From MFAQ01 sp964429015 (GTDB taxonomy: Bacteria > Patescibacteriota > Microgenomatia > UBA1400 > MFAQ01), in the NCBI GenBank assembly GCA_964429015.1, contig CAYSAM010000024.1:1-10949 (forward strand): a stretch of 10,949 bases of DNA. Direction: 5' to 3'. Shown here piece after piece: positions 6,569-10,949 of this stretch. The notes under the pieces are model-generated. The model made no database searches. It was given only the letters and a program-made list of their open reading frames with translations, and was not told where the DNA came from. The stretch's first letter is position 1. Each line of letters starts with the position of its first letter. The translations under genes and the position numbers were made by a program.

Positions 6569-7468
6569 ATGAAAACCCAAAAACTAGCTACTCATGATAG
6601 TTTCTTTCACGCCGACGAACTTTTTGCACTAGCCGTATTAAAGCTTTATCTAACTAAGCAAGGCATAAAAATAAAAATCATAAGATCTAGAGATCCCAAA
6701 ATACTTGCGAAGTGTGATTACTTAATTGATGTGGGGAGGCGGTACGATCCCGAAAAAAAATACTTTGACCATCACCAGGTAGACGAAAGCCTAACAAGAG
6801 AAAATGGCATACCTTATGCTGCTTTTGGGTTGGTGTGGAAACATTTTGGGCAACACCTAGTAAGTAACAAAGAAATCTTCAATCACCTAGAAAAAAAACT
6901 TGTTCAACCAATTGACGCTCTCGATAATGCCTTAAAAATTTCAAAGCCACTAATAGAGGATTTGTCTGAGTACAACTTAGCTATGGGTATTGGTGCCATA
7001 TCTAGTGCCTTCCCGGAAGAAGAGATTGATAAAGGCTTTAATTACGCCTTAAATTTTGTAGAAACGGTTCTCATTGGTGAAATAAATAGAGCCGAAATTA
7101 AACATCACAGTGAATCTTTGGTATATGACTTAATCATAAAACAAAACAATCCAACTATTTTAATTTTGGACAAATATTTACCATGGAAATCTGCGACAGT
7201 AAAAAATAAAACTATAAAGTTTGTCATCTACCCAGGACAAAAAAACGATAAGTGGTTTGTTCAGCCAGCTGTTGACACTTTAGAAGATTTTGCTCCAGCC
7301 CGAATACCATTCCCCTCTAGCTGGATGGGAAAAGAAAACGAAGCCCTTTATGAAGTCAGTCAAATCATAGATGCTATTTTTTGCCACAAAAGTGGCTATT
7401 TGGGTACCGCAAAAACAAAAGAAGCAGCAATGGAGATGGCAAAAAAGGCTTTAGAAAACCAAAGTTAA
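6569..7468 (+). CDS. MYG1-family (UPF0160) putative metal-dependent hydrolase/exonuclease
   Basis: The 299-residue protein belongs to the MYG1/UPF0160 family, which is related to DHH phosphoesterases; the eukaryotic member is reported as a 3'-5' RNA exonuclease. Evidence is THDSFFHADE (residues 8-17, family form THDG-FH-DE), DVGRRYDPEKKYFDHHQ (54-70) with the metal-binding DHH, and the C-terminal block FAPARIPFPSSWMG (241-254) followed by CHKSGYLGTAKTKE (272-285). The histidines and aspartates expected for metal binding are in place. In the DVGG-YDP pattern the second glycine is arginine. An earlier in-frame ATG at 6527 lies inside the tRNA and is rejected; ATG 6569 begins exactly where family similarity begins. 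No Shine-Dalgarno is present. The stop overlaps that of the convergent hydrolase gene. The cellular role in bacteria is unknown. Confidence 0.88.
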   Translation: MKTQKLATHDSFFHADELFALAVLKLYLTKQGIKIKIIRSRDPKILAKCDYLIDVGRRYDPEKKYFDHHQVDESLTRENGIPYAAFGLVWKHFGQHLVSNKEIFNHLEKKLVQPIDALDNALKISKPLIEDLSEYNLAMGIGAISSAFPEEEIDKGFNYALNFVETVLIGEINRAEIKHHSESLVYDLIIKQNNPTILILDKYLPWKSATVKNKTIKFVIYPGQKNDKWFVQPAVDTLEDFAPARIPFPSSWMGKENEALYEVSQIIDAIFCHKSGYLGTAKTKEAAMEMAKKALENQS

Positions 7469-9831
7469 AAGTTGGTAAAGGTTTTAAGCATAACTAGCTG
7501 TATCATTTTGTCAATTTTTAGCTTTAGCTGCCAGTATGGGACACTTTCGTACTCAGCAGTTTTATCTTTTATTATTTGTACCAGACTAGCAGAAAAGTAG
7601 TTTGGAGTTTTTTGTAAATACTTTGATTTTTTTCCTTTTCTTAGTCCAATATCCCAACCATCGTGACCAAAATATTTGTCCTTTGTATATTCGGAAGCCA
7701 CGTAATAATCCAAAGTTTGCCATTTGCTTAGATTAGTATCAAACTCGGTGTAATTTACTTCTTTTATGTTTTTATCTATGGCTTCCAAAATACTTTGTCT
7801 AATTCCATATATCTCACTTAGTTTTAGTTTTTTATTCCAATATGTCTTCAGTAGATTCTCAATTGTTTTTGTGTCAGTAGAAACTTGATCTGTCTGAGTA
7901 TTGTATTGATAAGTATCTTTTTGGGTGCTAGATGTTAGGTTTCCCCCAACAGACTTCCAAATCCCACCATTGTTTACTTCACCTACCAACAGTTTGTATT
8001 TACCTAATTCACCTGCAGAATCTACTGTTATTGTGTACTTTGTATTTGAATATCCTGGCACAATTACCATTTTTTCAGAATCAAATACCAGACCTAAGTT
8101 TTCGTCGCACACACTTATAAGACAAACGTGTAATTTACCAGGTGAGTTTAATTTTGCTACAAAAGCAGATTTTCTAGAGTCCGAAGAACTACCAACAGCA
8201 CTCTCGGTAGCAACTTTTATTTCACTCAAAATCTTTTTTATGTTGTTTAGAAACGAAATTGTTTCTCCATGACCACCAGAAAGTAATATTCTATTGTTAA
8301 ACAGCTCTGTGCTGCTTGCATTTGTAACAAAACCATCTCCTAACCCAAAATCAAAAGTGTTATTTAGCTTTGGTTTTCCGTCTTGCCATAAGCCTTGTAA
8401 CTTATCATCGTTGCTTGGATTCTCTACATTAATTACTTTTCTGGTATTTGCATAATCTTGGCTTCCGCCAGCTACAATTTTTGTTAAAAAATTTGTCACA
8501 TCATCATTTTTATTTGCTAAATAATCATTTTTCCACGACATATTTGCCCAGGGTATATGACCTGCATTATTTTTTAAGTAGTTTTCTGTTGGCATAAGGT
8601 CTTTAACGGACGGTGCAATTCTTCTCACTGCTTGAATTTTTGTCTCTCCTGGTTGTCTGTTTACTTCAGAAGCAATTTCTAGCAATACTTTTTGCCACCA
8701 GACTGCATCCCAAACCGTAGCTCCTTCCCAAAGACCATAGGCATCAATAATACCTTTGTGAGGAGAACCAGCAGTTACCACTTTATTTACCATGGGGCTG
8801 CCATATTTTTGGAGATAGGTACGAGCTACAAGTCCACCCATACTGTGACCGACAATATCAATTTTTCTCTGGGTAATATTTTTACTAGCAATAAAAGAGT
8901 TGAGATCATCTGCCAAATTATCTAGATTTTTTCGCCAATCGTATGGAAAAACATAAAAGTCTTTATTTTGTTCATAGCCAGCCGTTGTTAATGAATTTAT
9001 AATACCGTCGTATTCTTTTACAAATGGTGGTATCTTCCAGTTTATTCCTGGCTGACCACTAAGAATGGCTGGTACATCCCAGCTCCCAGCAAACCCCGGC
9101 AACAAAATCACAACATTTTTCTCAACCACCTTTTCTACAAGCTTGAATACTGAAATTTTAGAAATAATTAACGTTGACCAAGAGTTATTCGTTTGCAGAG
9201 TAATTGGATTTCCAATCCAAAAAACATTAGGTCTTCTATTTGAATTTAGTAGTAAATTACTATTTACAGTTACTCCGTCAATTTTAATATCAAAGTTATT
9301 ATTTACGCTCCTGACAATTAGTGTGTGAGTGCTTACGCTTGGTGAAGATGAGTAAACTCTTGTTGTGTCAGAGTTGCACACCATTTCACTATCGCAATTT
9401 CTAAAATAAATTGAATGTTGATCGTTTATCCCTTGCCAAACATAAAAATAAACCCATCTCCTAAAAAGGTCTTGATTACTATAGTTTGATAAAGCATAGG
9501 GTGGTTTTAGATTTCCAAAACCAAAACCAGTACCAAAGTTCGTGGTTGTTGGATAGGAATATTCCACAACAATCTCGTAGTTTCCTTCATCTGGGAAAAT
9601 GTTATTCTTTGAAGTCAAAAAAGGAAAATTTTTTCCATTCGTGGAAATTAGATGTAAACCAGTGGAGTCTTGAAATATCTGACCGTCATTATTAAATATT
9701 TCCCAGCGGTCAGCATAGTTATCAGAAAACTCCTCTGTAAAAAACGGTAAAGATTCTTCAGAAGCGAGAACACTATGAACACCAAAAAAGAAGAATATCA
9801 AAACAAACAAAAAAGAAAACCTTTTGTTCAT
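7465..9831 (-). CDS. Secreted LCAT-like alpha/beta hydrolase, multi-domain
   Basis: The 788-residue product is probably an exported lipase, acyltransferase or esterase. The start at 9831 places a Lys-Arg and a long hydrophobic stretch at the N-terminus, ending in SVLA before SEE, a good signal-peptidase I site (residues 22-24); an upstream TTG at 9867 would bury this. Residues about 30-230 look like a beta-rich concanavalin/LamG-type domain. Residues about 240-540 form the hydrolase: LLPGFAGS near 243, GHSMGG with nucleophile Ser330, GDGFV with Asp499, and GGHGET with His521, a complete triad in LCAT/PGAP1-like order. A beta-rich region (about 555-640) and a helical, lysine-rich tail follow. 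The only four cysteines sit in two close pairs (146/152 and 570/575), suitable for disulfides outside the cell. No lipobox or LPXTG is present. The substrate is unknown. Confidence 0.85.
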   Translation of the reverse strand: MNKRFSFLFVLIFFFFGVHSVLASEESLPFFTEEFSDNYADRWEIFNNDGQIFQDSTGLHLISTNGKNFPFLTSKNNIFPDEGNYEIVVEYSYPTTTNFGTGFGFGNLKPPYALSNYSNQDLFRRWVYFYVWQGINDQHSIYFRNCDSEMVCNSDTTRVYSSSPSVSTHTLIVRSVNNNFDIKIDGVTVNSNLLLNSNRRPNVFWIGNPITLQTNNSWSTLIISKISVFKLVEKVVEKNVVILLPGFAGSWDVPAILSGQPGINWKIPPFVKEYDGIINSLTTAGYEQNKDFYVFPYDWRKNLDNLADDLNSFIASKNITQRKIDIVGHSMGGLVARTYLQKYGSPMVNKVVTAGSPHKGIIDAYGLWEGATVWDAVWWQKVLLEIASEVNRQPGETKIQAVRRIAPSVKDLMPTENYLKNNAGHIPWANMSWKNDYLANKNDDVTNFLTKIVAGGSQDYANTRKVINVENPSNDDKLQGLWQDGKPKLNNTFDFGLGDGFVTNASSTELFNNRILLSGGHGETISFLNNIKKILSEIKVATESAVGSSSDSRKSAFVAKLNSPGKLHVCLISVCDENLGLVFDSEKMVIVPGYSNTKYTITVDSAGELGKYKLLVGEVNNGGIWKSVGGNLTSSTQKDTYQYNTQTDQVSTDTKTIENLLKTYWNKKLKLSEIYGIRQSILEAIDKNIKEVNYTEFDTNLSKWQTLDYYVASEYTKDKYFGHDGWDIGLRKGKKSKYLQKTPNYFSASLVQIIKDKTAEYESVPYWQLKLKIDKMIQLVMLKTFTNF

Positions 9832-9851
9832 TAGCATAATAATCATATAAA
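9824..9851 (+). promoter_or_regulatory. Weak candidate promoter for the glycosyltransferase gene
   Basis: TTGTTC (9824-9829), a 16-bp spacer and TATAAA (9846-9851, five of six) lie nine bases before the GTG at 9861. The elements fall within the start region of the divergent hydrolase gene. The -35 match is poor and the sequence is AT-rich, so chance is likely. Confidence 0.2.
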
Positions 9852-9867
9852 ATTGCTGAAGTGTCAA
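9839..9867 (-). promoter_or_regulatory. Candidate promoter for the secreted hydrolase
   Basis: Read on the minus strand, a perfect TTGACA (9867-9862) is followed after 17 bp by GATTAT (9844-9839), a four-of-six match to TATAAT. Seven bases then separate it from the ATG at 9831. This is the same -10-to-ATG spacing as at rplU and again predicts a leaderless message. The -35 box overlaps the first codons of the divergent glycosyltransferase gene. Confidence 0.4.
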
Positions 9868-10898
9868 TATATAAAAATATTGTGTGCATTTCTAATCTTA
9901 CTGAAGGAGGTGCTGTTGTGTACAAAAATCAATTTAAAAATTCTTTAAGGGGTATAGAAGAGGTTTCTCCTAGGAGATACACAGGAAATAAAAATAAAAT
10001 TTTAAATTTATTTACTTATATTAAGTATTTATATTTTGACCTTCTAATTGATTACTATAAGATTTCAAAAAAAATAAATAGCGCTTCACAAATTAAAAAA
10101 GTAGTTGTTTTTCAAGATTCATACCTCAAATCTCCATATTGTTTATTTTTTTTGGCAAAAAAAACTATATACATACTTCACGAGCCACCAAGAGAGTTCT
10201 ATGAACCATCATATCTACACGCACCAACTATAAAAAATAGAATATTTAATATTTTAATTAGAACACCAATTAAATACCTTGACTATTTTGCAACAAGAAA
10301 AGCAAGTGTCATAGTATCCAACTCTAAATTTTCACAAAAAATAATAAAAAATATTTATAAAAAAACATCAACAGTTGTATATCCTGGTATTTCAAAAGAA
10401 TATGTAAACATTAAAAAACATAGAATTGACAAAGAGNNNNNNNNNNCGATTAAAGATATTTCAAAAATAGCAAATAATAACAGACCAGAACTTTTAATTG
10501 TTGGAACTGGAACAGATGGGGATGTCAATTACTTAAAAAAAACGGCATTTGATTTAGGAGTTAATATAAAAATATTATCAAATTTGACAAATAACCAGTT
10601 AATAAGTAAATATATAAAATCAAAAATATATATAAATAACGCCGTAAATGAACCATTTGGGATTGCTGCGTTAGAATCGCTTTTTTGCGGTTGTTATTTG
10701 GTGACTAATAATACTGGAGGGACGAAAGAGTTGAAAAAATATTTTTTCAACAAAGTATTAGTATCAGATAGTGATGGGTCTGATATTTCAATGCTAATCA
10801 ATAAAGTTTTATCTTCAAAAAAAAGTATTGAAAAAAAACCCGCAAACATAGAAGTGTTCAGTTGGGAAAAAATATCAACAAAAATAATAGAATTATGA
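9861..10898 (+). CDS. GT4-type glycosyltransferase, interrupted by an assembly gap
   Basis: Probable GT-B fold retaining glycosyltransferase acting on nucleotide-sugar donors, likely in surface polysaccharide or glycolipid synthesis. The N-terminal half has the GGA-VV acceptor-side start (residues 16-20), HEPPREFYE (107-115), and the interdomain segment ASVIVSNSKF then VVYPGI (148-177). The C-terminal half has LLIVGTG (211-217), NLTNNQLISKYIKSKIYINN (241-260) and EPFGIAALE (264-272), the E-x7-E donor-binding motif, followed by GG-KEL. Ten Ns fall where the family usually has a VGR-----KG stretch, so about 15-25 residues are probably missing from the assembly, not from the organism. GTG at 9861 is chosen because no ATG occurs before the conserved start; GTG at 9882 is possible. 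Base composition is more AT-rich than the upstream genes. The stop overlaps the next gene's ATG (ATGA). Confidence 0.8.
   Translation: MSIYKNIVCISNLTEGGAVVYKNQFKNSLRGIEEVSPRRYTGNKNKILNLFTYIKYLYFDLLIDYYKISKKINSASQIKKVVVFQDSYLKSPYCLFFLAKKTIYILHEPPREFYEPSYLHAPTIKNRIFNILIRTPIKYLDYFATRKASVIVSNSKFSQKIIKNIYKKTSTVVYPGISKEYVNIKKHRIDKEXXXXIKDISKIANNNRPELLIVGTGTDGDVNYLKKTAFDLGVNIKILSNLTNNQLISKYIKSKIYINNAVNEPFGIAALESLFCGCYLVTNNTGGTKELKKYFFNKVLVSDSDGSDISMLINKVLSSKKSIEKKPANIEVFSWEKISTKIIEL
10437..10446. other. Scaffold gap (10 Ns) inside the glycosyltransferase gene
   Basis: Exactly ten undetermined bases, as at the first gap. The reading frame happens to continue across them, but a placeholder of fixed length carries no frame information. 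The missing protein motif suggests that the true gap is longer than ten bases. Confidence 0.97.
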
Positions 10899-10949
10899 AA
10901 ATTAAGATTATCAGAGGTGCGTTTTTGAATCCTTTTGAGCTTCAAAACT
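10895..10949 (+). CDS. 5' end of a gene coupled to the glycosyltransferase
   Basis: An ATG overlaps the glycosyltransferase stop as ATGA, and an open frame of 18 codons (MKIKIIRGAFLNPFELQN) runs to the window edge. The four-base overlap is typical of translational coupling in an operon. The short, hydrophobic beta-strand-like start followed by a glycine and NPFE resembles the N-terminus of some GT4 glycosyltransferases, so a second glycosyltransferase is my guess. Too little is present to assign a function. Confidence 0.6.
   Translation, partial: MKIKIIRGAFLNPFELQN

Noticed and set aside
7458..7476. Hairpin ACCAA/TTGGT at the MYG1-hydrolase junction as a bidirectional terminator
   Set aside because: Only five base pairs around a nine-base loop, with no G+C-rich stem or clear U tract; too weak to call.
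9832..9867. TTG start at 9867 or ATG at 9837 for the secreted hydrolase
   Set aside because: These add extra residues before a textbook signal peptide, and the 9867 start would overlap the divergent gene and the candidate -35 box.
1..10949. Possible CRISPR array, insertion sequence, riboswitch or parS site
   Set aside because: I found no regularly spaced repeats, transposase motifs, terminal inverted repeats or conserved regulatory folds, and intergenic spacers are all under 50 bases.

Overview
The window looks like a scaffold from an uncultivated bacterium of the Candidate Phyla Radiation (Patescibacteria), probably a Microgenomates-like lineage. The supporting signs are tightly packed genes with overlapping or abutting ends, an AT-rich composition, almost no Shine-Dalgarno sequences, a lineage-style isoleucyl-tRNA synthetase with AMHKS in place of KMSKS, and an unusual L27 N-terminus. 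The phylum call is inference; no marker here is decisive. UGA is used as a stop (10896-10898) and no gene contains an internal UGA, so the standard bacterial code fits. Two runs of exactly ten Ns (236-245 and 10437-10446) are scaffold joins, so order and gene content across them are not certain.

Positions 1-2234 hold isoleucyl-tRNA synthetase sequence, but the pieces on either side of the first gap both encode the same part of the editing domain and differ from each other. This is a contig-join problem or two different ileS genes, not one continuous gene. From 246 to 5894 a co-directional block reads ileS (3' part), rodA (SEDS cell-wall polymerase), rplU (L21), a TRM11-like methyltransferase, rpmA (L27) and parB. 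Genes overlap by 14 bp, abut with no spacer, or lie 8-48 bp apart. A probable internal promoter sits across the rodA stop codon in front of rplU.

From 5891 to 9831 the strands alternate: lepB (signal peptidase I, minus), tRNA-Val(CAC) and a MYG1-family protein (plus, from one promoter), then a long exported LCAT-like alpha/beta hydrolase (minus). The two convergent pairs, parB/lepB and MYG1/hydrolase, share bases of their stop codons, leaving no intergenic room for a terminator.

From 9861 to the end there is a distinctly more AT-rich segment: a GT4-type glycosyltransferase interrupted by the second gap, followed by a translationally coupled gene of which only the first 18 codons are present. 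It looks like the edge of a surface-polysaccharide cluster.

Together the genes cover translation, wall growth, chromosome segregation, protein export and cell-surface chemistry. I see no mobile element, CRISPR array, toxin-antitoxin pair or obvious new defence system. The most interesting signals are the apparent leaderless or SD-independent expression style (including an mRNA start probably created by tRNA processing), the methyltransferase inserted between L21 and L27, and the multi-domain secreted hydrolase. No gene-free stretch exceeds 50 bases.
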